Assembly (NCBI RefSeq): GCF_014200575.1
Contig: NZ_JACHBZ010000018.1
Span: forward strand, 65,707 to 129,706
DNA length: 64,000 bases
Source of the DNA: Mucilaginibacter saanensis
Lineage (GTDB): Bacteria; Bacteroidota; Bacteroidia; Sphingobacteriales; Sphingobacteriaceae
Direction: 5' to 3'
Every line of letters starts with the position of its first letter. Position 1 is the first letter of the stretch. Shown piece by piece: positions 15,570 through 25,212 of this stretch. The notes beneath the pieces were generated by a model. The model worked only from the letters and a program-made list of their open reading frames with translations, was not told the DNA's origin and made no database searches. A program made the translations under genes and the position numbers.

Positions 15570-17624
15570 TTGGACAACTTTTTACAATCCATACAAAGTT
15601 TAAATTATACGGTTGCAGCTGTAGCATTACCGCTGCTTGCCGCATTGATAAACTTTTTCCTGCCAGTAAAAAGCAAGGTTGCAGGTTGGGTATCTACCGT
15701 TGCCATTTTGTTAAGCTGTGTTTTATCGGCCAGGGTGTTTACTATTATATGGAATAATCCGCAGGTGCATGCACAGCAGGTGTGGTTCACTATTGGCAGT
15801 ACCAAGGTTTACGCGGGCCTGTTATTAAATAACCTTTCGGTGTTAATGCTGTTATTGGTATCGCTGATAGCCTTGCCGGTGCATATATATTCCACTGCTT
15901 ATATGAAGCACGATGGCAGGTACAGCCGTTATTTTACTTACCTCAGCTTTTTCTGTTTCAGTATGCTGGCGTTGGTGGTTGTGGATAGTCTGGTGTTGTT
16001 TTATGCCTTTTGGGAGCTGGTAGGTTTTTCATCGTATTTACTGATAGGCTTTTGGTTTACGAAGGAAAAGGCAGTGCAAGCCAACAAAAAAGCCTTTATC
16101 ATGAACCGCATTGGTGATATTGGTCTGCTATCTGCAATAATTATTCTTTTTGCACAATACCATACTTTTGATATTGCCCAAATCTTCACGGGCAACGGAC
16201 TCATAGCACAATCAGTTATAAAAAATGGACTATGGATTGCTCCAACCGGGCAAATACCTGCTTTATGGCAATATGTTGCCTGCGGCGGCATCTTTTTAGC
16301 AGTAGCAGCCAAATCGGCCCAGTTTCCATTGCATACCTGGTTACCTGATGCCATGGAGGGGCCAACCTCGGTTTCGGCGCTCATTCATGCGGCAACGATG
16401 GTGGCCGCGGGGGTATTTTTGCTGGGCAGGGTTTATCCTATGTTTACCCAAACAGAGTTAACTATCCTGGCTTGTATCGGTTGTTTTACGGCGTTTATGG
16501 CCGCAACTATAGCACTTACACAAAACGATCTGAAACGGATACTGGCCTATTCTACCATATCGCAATTAGGGTTTATGATACTGGCTATGGGAGTAGGGGC
16601 TTATGATTCATCATTGTTCCATCTGGCTACACATGCATTTTTTAAATGTTTGCTGTTTTTAGTGGCCGGAATTGTAATACACCAGATGCAGCACGTTAAA
16701 AAAGATAACAAGCTGAACATTGACCCGCAAGATATATCACTAATGGGGGGCTTGCGTAAAAAATTGCCGCTTACCTTTATAGCCGCGGTAATTGCCGGTT
16801 TAGCGCTGGTTGGTTTGCCGTTCACGTCGGGTTATTTATCAAAAGATGGCATATTAATACAGGCCTTTGAATGGAGTGAGGGCAAAAGCGATTGGTTCAA
16901 AATTATTCCGGTTTTGGCCCTGCTTACCAGCTGGCTCACTGCTTTTTATGTAGCAAGACTCATCGTAAAAGTGTTTTTTGGCGAGTTCAGGTTGTTAAAA
17001 AGTAAACCCGATATTAAACTTCACCTTACTGACGGCGGTTGGCTTTACAAGTTACCTTTAATACTATTGGCGGCTTGTTGTTTGTTCCCTTTATTTTCGT
17101 TCAACCCATTCTCGTATAATCATGCCTGGTTATTTAGTGGGTTAAAACCGGCTAATTTCCTGATGCATGAAAGCAGCTATCATACCATTATTCCGGTATT
17201 GGTTAATGTTTTAAGTGTAGTGGTATTATATGCAGCTTATGTTATTTATGGTAAACCTGATGGCTTTTCGTTTTCACAAACCGGATTTTTTTATCGCCTG
17301 TCATATAACCAATGGTATTTTGATGCCCTATACAAACGTTTTATTGTAAAACCGTTGGTTCGGTTCGGAAGCACTTGTTTTTGGATTGATCGGAGGATTA
17401 TTGATGGGCTGCTGCACCTGGTAGCACACATCAGCGGTTACATTGCCAGGGCATCGGCCTTAACAGACCGTTACGTGGTGGATGGCTTTTTGCATTTAAT
17501 GGCCGCAATTGTGCAAAGTATTGGCAATTTTGTACGCAGGTTTCAAAGCGGCAAAGTGCAATATTATTTATTTAGTATGCTGGTAATTGTGCTGGTGCTG
17601 TTTATTTTAAAAATACTGATCTGA
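15570..17624 (+). CDS. nuoL: NADH-quinone oxidoreductase subunit L
   Basis: A 684-residue antiporter-like proton-pumping subunit of complex I. The conserved core includes FFCFSMLALVVVDSLVLFYA, FWELVGFSSYLLIGFWF, and HTWLPDAMEGPTSVSALIHA, and the C-terminal amphipathic lateral helix region is present. The start is TTG at 15570, one base after the preceding stop codon; no ATG lies close enough to serve. It runs 5 bases short of nuoM. Confidence 0.95.
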   Translation: MDNFLQSIQSLNYTVAAVALPLLAALINFFLPVKSKVAGWVSTVAILLSCVLSARVFTIIWNNPQVHAQQVWFTIGSTKVYAGLLLNNLSVLMLLLVSLIALPVHIYSTAYMKHDGRYSRYFTYLSFFCFSMLALVVVDSLVLFYAFWELVGFSSYLLIGFWFTKEKAVQANKKAFIMNRIGDIGLLSAIIILFAQYHTFDIAQIFTGNGLIAQSVIKNGLWIAPTGQIPALWQYVACGGIFLAVAAKSAQFPLHTWLPDAMEGPTSVSALIHAATMVAAGVFLLGRVYPMFTQTELTILACIGCFTAFMAATIALTQNDLKRILAYSTISQLGFMILAMGVGAYDSSLFHLATHAFFKCLLFLVAGIVIHQMQHVKKDNKLNIDPQDISLMGGLRKKLPLTFIAAVIAGLALVGLPFTSGYLSKDGILIQAFEWSEGKSDWFKIIPVLALLTSWLTAFYVARLIVKVFFGEFRLLKSKPDIKLHLTDGGWLYKLPLILLAACCLFPLFSFNPFSYNHAWLFSGLKPANFLMHESSYHTIIPVLVNVLSVVVLYAAYVIYGKPDGFSFSQTGFFYRLSYNQWYFDALYKRFIVKPLVRFGSTCFWIDRRIIDGLLHLVAHISGYIARASALTDRYVVDGFLHLMAAIVQSIGNFVRRFQSGKVQYYLFSMLVIVLVLFILKILI

Positions 17625-17629
17625 ACCTG

Positions 17630-19234
17630 ATGAATATAATAACCTTACTCTTACTTACACCTGTACTGTTCGGCTTCATCATTATGCTGCTGCCCTCATC
17701 GTTACGGAGCAGTTTTAAATATATTACCCTGCTGGCTACCCTTTTGCAGTTGGGCATGAGTATATGGATGTATCTTCATTTTAAAATCGGTGCTGCTTAT
17801 GGCGGTATCAACCACGAAGATCAGTTTCAGTTTGTGCAAAAGCTTCCCTGGATTGCCCTTAACCTGGGCAGCATGGGGAAAATGCAGATTGATTATTTCG
17901 TGGGGATTGATGGGATGTCAATAACCTTGTTGGTGATGTCATCGTTGGTGTTGGTTATTGCTGTATTATCATCATGGGAAATTAAAAGTAACCTAAAGGG
18001 CTTTTTCCTTTTGTTTTTATTGCTGGATATGGCTGTTATAGGCGTTTTTTGTGCGCTTGATTTCTTCCTGTTCTACCTGTTCTATGAGCTTATGCTGCTG
18101 CCATTATATTTCCTGATAGGAATGTGGGGCGGAGCACGGCGCGAATATGCGGCCATCAAGTTTTTCCTGTATACGCTGTTTGGTTCGGTGTTTATGCTGC
18201 TGGTGATGGTAGGGCTATACCTTTCAGTTACCGATCCGGCAACGGGAAACCATACATTCAACATCATACAAATGATGAATCCGGCTAACTACAGCGCACA
18301 ATCCGTGTTCTCAATAGCCGGGCATCAGACCATATTGGGCATGCCGGCGCGTACAGTTGGCTTTGTAGTATTGTTTATTGCTTTTGCCATTAAAGTACCA
18401 GTAGTACCGTTGCATACCTGGCTGCCCGATGCCCACGTAGAGGCGCCTACGCCGGTATCTATTATTTTGGCAGGTATCCTGTTAAAAATAGGCGGTTATG
18501 GAATTATCCGTATCTGTTTGGGGATTTTTCCAGAAATTGCAACTTCGGATGCATTCTGGATTGGATTGCTCGGGGTTATATCAATTTTATATGGTGCATT
18601 TAATGCCTTGGCGCAACGTGATCTGAAACGGATGATCGCTTACTCGTCGGTATCACACATGGGCTTTGTATTGCTGGGCATTGCATCGCAAACTGCCGAA
18701 GGAATAAGCGGAGCTATGATGCAAATGGTAAGCCACGGATTTTTGTCGACCATGCTGTTCTTTTTGGTGGGCGTGCTTTACAACCGCGTGCATGACAGGG
18801 GTATTTACCATTTCAGGGGTTTGGGTAACCTGATGCCTAAATATACGGCCTTTGTTATGATCGCATTTTTTGCATCATTGGGCTTACCGGGTTTTTCGGC
18901 GTTTGTGGCCGAAGCATTTACATTGGCTGGTGCTTTTAAATCGCCAACGGTAAACGGTTTATTACCCTATTGGATGGCTATTTGTGGTACCTTAGGTATC
19001 CTGTTGGGGGCTGCTTATCTTTTATGGACATTGCAACGCATGTTTTTTGGCCCCGAATCATTAAAAGGCGGTGCAGTTTGGAAAACAGCCCTGACCGATT
19101 TAAATGTGCGCGAAAAAATTACCCTGGCTACGCTGTCTATCATAGCATTAGCTCTGGGTATTATGCCATCACTTGTTTTTGATAAGATCAATGATTCGGT
19201 ACTTACCCTGATCCAGTTTTTACAGCTTAAATAA
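17630..19234 (+). CDS. nuoM: NADH-quinone oxidoreductase subunit M
   Basis: A 534-residue antiporter-like subunit with the 14-helix core. Signature segments are YFVGIDGMSITLLVMSSLV, YELMLLPLYFLIGMWGG, and HTWLPDAHVEAPTPVSIILA. Length is close to E. coli NuoM. The next gene, a DUF4139 protein, is not part of complex I and separates nuoM from nuoN. Confidence 0.95.
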   Translation: MNIITLLLLTPVLFGFIIMLLPSSLRSSFKYITLLATLLQLGMSIWMYLHFKIGAAYGGINHEDQFQFVQKLPWIALNLGSMGKMQIDYFVGIDGMSITLLVMSSLVLVIAVLSSWEIKSNLKGFFLLFLLLDMAVIGVFCALDFFLFYLFYELMLLPLYFLIGMWGGARREYAAIKFFLYTLFGSVFMLLVMVGLYLSVTDPATGNHTFNIIQMMNPANYSAQSVFSIAGHQTILGMPARTVGFVVLFIAFAIKVPVVPLHTWLPDAHVEAPTPVSIILAGILLKIGGYGIIRICLGIFPEIATSDAFWIGLLGVISILYGAFNALAQRDLKRMIAYSSVSHMGFVLLGIASQTAEGISGAMMQMVSHGFLSTMLFFLVGVLYNRVHDRGIYHFRGLGNLMPKYTAFVMIAFFASLGLPGFSAFVAEAFTLAGAFKSPTVNGLLPYWMAICGTLGILLGAAYLLWTLQRMFFGPESLKGGAVWKTALTDLNVREKITLATLSIIALALGIMPSLVFDKINDSVLTLIQFLQLK

Positions 19235-19363
19235 ATAAAATTGTTGCGGCATAAATTCTTTTATGGAAAAATGCATACCACTGCATCTTTAATTTACCCG
19301 GCCCCCCGTTATGGGCAGGCCCCGGGCGAATTAACAGAAGGTATGTATTTAACAGAAAGTATT

Positions 19364-21238
19364 ATGTTCAAAAAATTATCAGTGGCCGCGGTGTTTCTTT
19401 TTATAGCGGTTGCAGCAAAAGCCGATGAAGTGCAAAAGATTGCCTCAAAAGTTCAAAAAGTTACAGTGTTTTTAAATGGTGCCCAAGTAACCCGCACCGC
19501 GATGGTTAATATTAGCGCAGGCACTTCAACATTGGTTTTCAGCAACCTGTCGCCGGGTATGGATGTGCAGAGTTTGCAGGTAAATGCGGGTGGCGAGTTT
19601 ACCATTCTTTCTGTTAAACAGGAGCTTGATTTTGCAAACGATGAACTGAAACAAAAGCAGATACTTGACTTACAGGCACAGCAAAAAACTATAAATGATA
19701 AAATTTCGATGCAAAACAGCCTGCTTCCTATTTATCAGGAAGAGGCTAATATGCTGGCCAAAAACCAGGTTGGCAGCGGCGAAAAAAACGGGCTTGATGT
19801 TGTAAAGCTTAAACAGGCGCTTGATTTTCAAACCCTGCGTTTAACCGAGATCAAGAAAAAACAGCAAACTGTTAGCGACCAGGTAGATGCCTTGAACATT
19901 GAACTACAGAAATGTAACCAGCAAATAGCCGATATTGTTAAAGGCCGCAGCAAAACTACCAGCAATGTTTTGGTAACGGTTTCATCAAAAAGTGAGCTGC
20001 AATCGCAGTTTACGTTAAACTATGTGGTGCGTAATGCCAGCTGGTATCCAACTTATGATATCAGGGCCAAAAATGTGAATAGCCCGGTAAGTATAACTTA
20101 CAAGGCCAATGTATCGCAACAAAGCGGCGAGGACTGGAAAAATATCAAAGTAACCTTGTCAACCGGCAATCCTACGGTAAGCGGGAGCAAGCCCGATCTT
20201 AATCCTAATTATCTTAACCTGGGAATGTACTATTCCGGTACCAATAGTTCTATTACCAAAGTTGGCGGTAAAGTATTTGACAGGAGCGATGGCAAAGGTT
20301 TGCCGGGCGTAAATATCCGTGTAAAAGGATCATCAATAGGCACCACCAGCGATGCCGAAGGTAATTACAATCTGCAGGTTCCTGCCGGTAATCCCGACCT
20401 TGCCTTTAGCTATATTGGGTACGAAACGGTAGAAAGGCCTGCAAGTATGGCTGTAATCAATGTGAGCCTTAACCCATCAGCAAGTCAGCTAAGTGAAGTG
20501 GTTGCTGTTGGTTATTATGGTACAGAACAAAGGAAAGACCTAACAGGCGCTGTTTCGGGTGTACGTGTAAACATCAGAGGCATGGCCAGTGTGCAATCTA
20601 TCCCGATAGAGGTTAAGCCGATAGAGAATCAAACCAATGTGGAGTTCAACATCAGCAATCCTTACTCGGTGCCGAGTGATGGCAAGCAATATGCAATGGA
20701 AATTGGTCAGTTTAACCTGGATGCCAGTTATCAATATTATGTGGCGCCTAAGGTAAGTACCGATGTGTTTTTAACTGCACAGTTAACCAACTGGAATAAA
20801 TATAATTTTCTTTCGGGAGAAGCCAACCTGTTTTTTGAAGGGACGTTTATCGGCAAGTCGTTGATCAATACGCAGGCTACAGCCGATACGCTGAACCTAT
20901 CCTTAGGAGCCGATAAAAATATTGTGGTTACCCGCACCCTGCAAAAGGACCTCACCGAGCGCCAAATATTTGGCTCTAATAAAAAAGAAACCCGCAACTG
21001 GCTTATTGATGTAAAGAACCGCAAAAACCAACCGGTTAATTTACTGATAGAAGATCAGGTGCCGGTTTCACAAAATTCGGCCATTGAGGTAGATACCCAG
21101 GAAATATCGGGTGCAAAATTGGATGCCCTTACAGGCAAACTTTCATGGAATTTCCTGCTAAATTCGCAGGATGATAAAAAAGTACGTTTAAAGTACCAGG
21201 TTAAGTATCCTAAAAATCAATCAGTAATAGTTCAATAA
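19364..21238 (+). CDS. DUF4139 (MuiA-type) exported protein with internal SusC-like module
   Basis: A 624-residue protein starting at ATG 19364, which gives a clean signal peptide (residues 1-20, ending AAKA); the frame is open further upstream to 19241 but without signal-like sequence. Domains in order: DUF4140-type N-terminal beta domain, a coiled coil at about 95-200, then a DUF4139 beta domain split by an insert at about residues 301-413. The insert has a carboxypeptidase-regulatory-like fold (GGKVFDRSDGKGLPGVNIRV, SYIGYETVE) and then LSEVVAVGYYGTEQRKDLTG, the TonB-box-like stretch normally found in SusC receptors. DUF4139 resumes and runs to the end. It lies between nuoM and nuoN. Function unknown. 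Confidence 0.8.
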   Translation: MFKKLSVAAVFLFIAVAAKADEVQKIASKVQKVTVFLNGAQVTRTAMVNISAGTSTLVFSNLSPGMDVQSLQVNAGGEFTILSVKQELDFANDELKQKQILDLQAQQKTINDKISMQNSLLPIYQEEANMLAKNQVGSGEKNGLDVVKLKQALDFQTLRLTEIKKKQQTVSDQVDALNIELQKCNQQIADIVKGRSKTTSNVLVTVSSKSELQSQFTLNYVVRNASWYPTYDIRAKNVNSPVSITYKANVSQQSGEDWKNIKVTLSTGNPTVSGSKPDLNPNYLNLGMYYSGTNSSITKVGGKVFDRSDGKGLPGVNIRVKGSSIGTTSDAEGNYNLQVPAGNPDLAFSYIGYETVERPASMAVINVSLNPSASQLSEVVAVGYYGTEQRKDLTGAVSGVRVNIRGMASVQSIPIEVKPIENQTNVEFNISNPYSVPSDGKQYAMEIGQFNLDASYQYYVAPKVSTDVFLTAQLTNWNKYNFLSGEANLFFEGTFIGKSLINTQATADTLNLSLGADKNIVVTRTLQKDLTERQIFGSNKKETRNWLIDVKNRKNQPVNLLIEDQVPVSQNSAIEVDTQEISGAKLDALTGKLSWNFLLNSQDDKKVRLKYQVKYPKNQSVIVQ

Positions 21239-21243
21239 AATAA

Positions 21244-22743
21244 ATGCACGATCTGCTTCCCCATATATCCGGTCAGTTATCCAATGTTTTTGACAGCATA
21301 ACTTATTTTATGCCCGAGGTTTACCTGGCGCTGCTGTTTATTATAGTGATGATAACTGACCTGATATTTGGAAAGCGTTCCACCGGGCTTTGCCGCACGG
21401 TAGCCTGTGCCGGTTTGGTATTGGTAATGTACCGGGACCTTACTCAGTTTACCCTGGTGGTTGATGGGCAGCACTTTATATTCAGTAATATGCTGCTGTT
21501 GAGTCGCAGCGGCATATTTTTTAAACTCATTATTGATCTGCTTTCATCTATTCTGTTGCTATATTTTACATGGGACAATAAACTGAAAGCACATTCCAAG
21601 GGATTGTCTGATCTTTATTCCATTGCCGTAGCATCTATATTTGGTATGCACCTGATGGTAATGGCTGTAAACCTGCTTTCTATTTACCTGGCTATTGAAA
21701 TGGTGTCGCTGGCATCGTATCTGATGGTAGCCTACCGTACAGAAAACTCATTTAGTACCGAAGCCGGGTTAAAATATGTATTGTTCGGAGCGGCATCGTC
21801 GGCTATTATGTTATATGGGATCTCGTTATTGTATGGTTTTAGCGGTTCGTTAGATGTGGTTTTCCAGAGCAGCATTGTTCAGCTGTCAAAAGTTAATCCA
21901 GTTAGCTCGTCATTTGCAGTAATATTAGTATTGATAGGCATTGGTTTTAAGTTGTCATTTGTGCCCGCGCATTTTTGGGTACCCGATGTGTACCAGGGCG
22001 CGCCTACGCCAATAACGGCATACCTGTCAACGGTTCCTAAAATAGCCGCCTTTGCCTTACTGATCAATTTTTTACCGCCATTTATACTCACCAGCCACTG
22101 GACGGGCTTTGATATGGGCATTGCCTTATCCATAGCAGGTATTATTACCATGATAGTGGGGAATTTTGCTGCGGTGATGCAAAACAATGTTAAGCGTATG
22201 CTGGCTTACTCCAGTATCGGGCATACCGGTTTTGCATTAATGGCTGTAGTAGTTTTATCGTTGCAGGGCGTATCGGCCTTAACATATTACCTGTTGGTAT
22301 ACGCCATAGCGAATATTGGTGCGTTGGCTCTTGCCAATTATTTTGCCAACGAGGCTCATGCCGAAGAAATGGAAGACTATCGCGGCCTTGGCTTAAAATA
22401 TCCTGCAGCTTCGGTTTGTTTTGTGATCATCTTAATATCCCTTACGGGTTTGCCGGTAACAGCGGGCTTTACCGGTAAGCTGTTTGTTTTTTCGGCGGTG
22501 TACAGCGTTTATCAGCAAACACACAACATCTGGCTCATGTTATTAATGGTTACGGGGGCCCTAACTACCGTTGTTTCTTTGTTTTATTATATCAGGATAC
22601 CTTTGTATTTATTTCTGAAAAGAAAAGAAATGGGAGAAATAGCAGATAAAAAATCTTATAATTTGTTGATTTTATCAGGCATCATAAGTTTTCTGTTGAT
22701 TTTGCTTGGTATTTTCCCTGATTTTGTACTTCGGTATCTCTAA
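21244..22743 (+). CDS. nuoN: NADH-quinone oxidoreductase subunit N
   Basis: A 499-residue antiporter-like subunit, the last of the nuo genes here. Typical segments are IEMVSLASYLMVAY, HFWVPDVYQGAPTPITAYLS, and KRMLAYSSIGHTGFALMAVV. It starts 5 bases after the DUF4139 stop, so it is still read from the same transcript. Confidence 0.95.
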   Translation: MHDLLPHISGQLSNVFDSITYFMPEVYLALLFIIVMITDLIFGKRSTGLCRTVACAGLVLVMYRDLTQFTLVVDGQHFIFSNMLLLSRSGIFFKLIIDLLSSILLLYFTWDNKLKAHSKGLSDLYSIAVASIFGMHLMVMAVNLLSIYLAIEMVSLASYLMVAYRTENSFSTEAGLKYVLFGAASSAIMLYGISLLYGFSGSLDVVFQSSIVQLSKVNPVSSSFAVILVLIGIGFKLSFVPAHFWVPDVYQGAPTPITAYLSTVPKIAAFALLINFLPPFILTSHWTGFDMGIALSIAGIITMIVGNFAAVMQNNVKRMLAYSSIGHTGFALMAVVVLSLQGVSALTYYLLVYAIANIGALALANYFANEAHAEEMEDYRGLGLKYPAASVCFVIILISLTGLPVTAGFTGKLFVFSAVYSVYQQTHNIWLMLLMVTGALTTVVSLFYYIRIPLYLFLKRKEMGEIADKKSYNLLILSGIISFLLILLGIFPDFVLRYL

Positions 22744-22847
22744 TTATCTATTTTTTGTATTTTTTTAACAAAAATTTAATATTCTTCGTTTTTTTATAAT
22801 AAAAATCATACTTTCAGGCCGTTTTTAAAGCTATTCTAATATATTCC

Positions 22848-24155
22848 ATGAAGCGGTATTTTCCTTTCCTGATAATTCTTATAATTTTATCACTCACTTT
22901 TATTTTTCCGTCCGTAGAATTTAAAAACTCGGGCCATCCTAATTTTAATACAGGTGATATTGCCTGGATGTTGATGTCTACAGCCCTTGTATTGATCATG
23001 ACCCCCGGTCTTGCTTTCTTTTACGGCGGTATGGTTAATAAGAAAAATGTAATATCAACCATGCTGCAGAGTATTGTTTGTATGGTTATTATTACGGTAA
23101 TGTGGGGCATATTTGGCTTTAGCCTTGCCTTTGGCGATAGTTTTCATGGCTTTATAGGTAATCCTGCAACTTATTTTATGATGAAGGGGATGCTGGGTAA
23201 CGCTACCTGGAAAGCAGCACCAACTATACCATTGTTGCTATTTGCCATGTATCAGCTAAAATTCGCAATTATTACTCCTGCGCTTATTACAGGAGCATTT
23301 GCCGAGCGTATCAGGTTTAACTCCTATATCATATTCCTTTGCCTTTTTTCTGTCTTTATATTTTCGCCGCTGGCGCATTGTACCTGGCATCCGGATGGCA
23401 TACTGGCCAAATTAGGTGTGCTTGACTTTGCCGGTGGCACGGTAGTACACATGTCTGCCGGATGGGCGGCGCTTGCTTCGGCATTGTATTTAAAGCGCCG
23501 TAACGAGGCCAACCATGCTCCTGCACGTATAACTTATGTAATGATAGGTACAGGGTTGTTATGGTTTGGCTGGTTCGGTTTTAACGCAGGCTCGGCATTT
23601 GGTGCCAATGCATTAGCAGTTACGGCATTAGCCACAAGCACAACAGCATCAGCAGCAGGCGGTATTACCTGGATATTTTTTGACATGCTGCGCGGACGCA
23701 AACCTTCGGCAATGGGTACCTGTATAGGTGCTGTAGTTGGTTTGGTAGCCATTACACCTGCGGCAGGTTATGTTACCGTACCTCACTCGCTTGCTATAGG
23801 TATTATATCGGCCGTCATCAGTAACCTGGTGGTAGAATGGCGCACCCGTACTTCTATTGATGATACACTTGATGTATTCCCTTGTCATGGTGTGGGCGGT
23901 ATGGTAGGTATGATGCTTACCGGGGTTTTTGCTAATCAACATGTAAATGCAGGTAATACTACCGGCAATGGCTTGTTCTTTGGCGAAACTCATTTATTCC
24001 TGGTTCAGTTGGTAGCACTTATTGGTGTATCTATATTTTCTTTCTTCGGCTCGTTGCTGTTGCTTAAGATTACCGATATGATATCGCCGCTAAGGGTTTC
24101 TGCTGAAGACGAAATATTAGGCCTGGATATTAGCCAGCACGGCGAAAGATTATAA
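22848..24155 (+). CDS. amt: Ammonium transporter
   Basis: A 435-residue Amt/Rh channel with eleven predicted helices after an N-terminal hydrophobic stretch that may be a cleaved signal. The two pore histidines of the family are His201 (VVHMSAGWAAL) and His347 (FPCHGVGGMVG), and FAERIRF is conserved. No glnK gene is adjacent, which is unusual for amt. It is followed by a terminator and is probably a single-gene unit. Confidence 0.95.
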   Translation: MKRYFPFLIILIILSLTFIFPSVEFKNSGHPNFNTGDIAWMLMSTALVLIMTPGLAFFYGGMVNKKNVISTMLQSIVCMVIITVMWGIFGFSLAFGDSFHGFIGNPATYFMMKGMLGNATWKAAPTIPLLLFAMYQLKFAIITPALITGAFAERIRFNSYIIFLCLFSVFIFSPLAHCTWHPDGILAKLGVLDFAGGTVVHMSAGWAALASALYLKRRNEANHAPARITYVMIGTGLLWFGWFGFNAGSAFGANALAVTALATSTTASAAGGITWIFFDMLRGRKPSAMGTCIGAVVGLVAITPAAGYVTVPHSLAIGIISAVISNLVVEWRTRTSIDDTLDVFPCHGVGGMVGMMLTGVFANQHVNAGNTTGNGLFFGETHLFLVQLVALIGVSIFSFFGSLLLLKITDMISPLRVSAEDEILGLDISQHGERL

Positions 24156-24187
24156 AATCGAATTTCAAACCAATTAACTATACCTGA

Positions 24188-24216
24188 AAGTCCGGCTGCA
24201 AAGCCGGATTTTTTTT
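24188..24216 (+). terminator. Rho-independent terminator after amt
   Basis: TCCGGCT, loop GCAA, AGCCGGA, then eight T. It lies 33 bases after the amt stop. Confidence 0.9.
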
Positions 24217-24359
24217 GTTTAAGCCGCTAAAGAAATTTCGGAACAAGCAAATAAGAATCAGGGAAACGAGGTGATGTAGTTAAACGATTTGTATTTTTAT
24301 TTGTCTAACTATTTAGCAGGAGCTTTCACGGCTGGTGTTGTTTCAGACTCTTTAATATT

Positions 24360-24983
24360 ATGGATCTGTTTTCAGATAATCAGTTAAACATATTTGATAC
24401 CCATCACAACCTTTTACCTTTTGATGGTGAGGTTTTTTTGTACCCTAATTTTTACCAGGAAGATGGTGTTTATGATCTGTTTGAAGAACTGAAACATTCT
24501 ATACTCTGGAAACAGGACAAAATGAAAATTTACGGTCGGCAAGTAAACTTCCCGCGTTTAACATCCTGGTATGCCGATAACGATAAAACCTATACCTATT
24601 CGGGTGTAGTAAATACGCCAATACCCTTTACTCCGCTGTTGCTCAAACTAAAACAGGCCGCAGAAACCCAGTGCGGTAAGCAATTTAACTCGGCGTTGCT
24701 TAATTTTTACCGCAATGGAGAGGACAGCATGGGCTGGCATAGTGATGACGAAAAGGAATTAAGCGGAAACCCAGTGATCGCGTCGGCCTCGTTTGGTGCT
24801 ACGCGTACTTTTCAGTTTAAACATAAAGAGCAAAAAAACGCCAAGACATCTGTTGCGCTTAGTAATGGCAGTTTGTTAATTATGCAGGGGCAAACGCAGC
24901 ATCACTGGTTACACCAGGTGCCCAAAACCACCAGGCAACCGGGGCAACGTATCAACATTACATTCAGAGATATTAAATATTGA
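24360..24983 (+). CDS. AlkB-family 2-oxoglutarate/Fe(II) dioxygenase
   Basis: A 207-residue dioxygenase of the ALKBH2/3-like type that removes alkyl groups from nucleic-acid bases. The iron ligands His127, Asp129 (MGWHSDDE) and His185 (HHWLHQVP) are present, and Arg197/Arg203 in RINITFR bind 2-oxoglutarate and complete the site. It stands alone with no ada or other repair gene nearby. Confidence 0.9.
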   Translation: MDLFSDNQLNIFDTHHNLLPFDGEVFLYPNFYQEDGVYDLFEELKHSILWKQDKMKIYGRQVNFPRLTSWYADNDKTYTYSGVVNTPIPFTPLLLKLKQAAETQCGKQFNSALLNFYRNGEDSMGWHSDDEKELSGNPVIASASFGATRTFQFKHKEQKNAKTSVALSNGSLLIMQGQTQHHWLHQVPKTTRQPGQRINITFRDIKY

Positions 24984-25129
24984 GATATTTGAACTGGGTT
25001 GAGATTAAATAGATTTTTAAGATGACATTGATTTAAATTCAATAAATAATGTAATCCATGCGAAAAATCAGACGAATAATGAAGCCCGAATCACTATTCA
25101 GGTGTACAAAAAATTAACGTTAAGCTAAC

Positions 25130-25138
25130 TTATCCACA
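25130..25138 (+). promoter_or_regulatory. DnaA-box match TTATCCACA
   Basis: A perfect match to the strongest DnaA box, 50 bases upstream of the -7 box of the PurF-family gene. Only one was noticed here, so it is not an origin; a chance match is possible. Confidence 0.3.
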
Positions 25139-25187
25139 AACTACGGTTTAATGACAATTAGTATAGCCGGAGTTATGTAATAAATGA

Positions 25188-25195
25188 TACCTTTG
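25188..25195 (+). promoter_or_regulatory. -7 box TACCTTTG of the PurF-family gene
   Basis: A perfect TAnnTTTG box 17 bases before the ATG, predicting a leader of about 12 bases. Confidence 0.5.
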
Positions 25196-25212
25196 CAGCC
25201 TCATTCCAAATC

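Noticed and set aside
19241..19363. Longer N-terminus for the DUF4139 protein
   Set aside because: The first 41 codons have no family resemblance and would bury the signal peptide that begins at 19364.
25130..25138. Replication origin suggested by the DnaA box
   Set aside because: One box only, no cluster, no AT-rich unwinding element and no dnaA or dnaN gene nearby.
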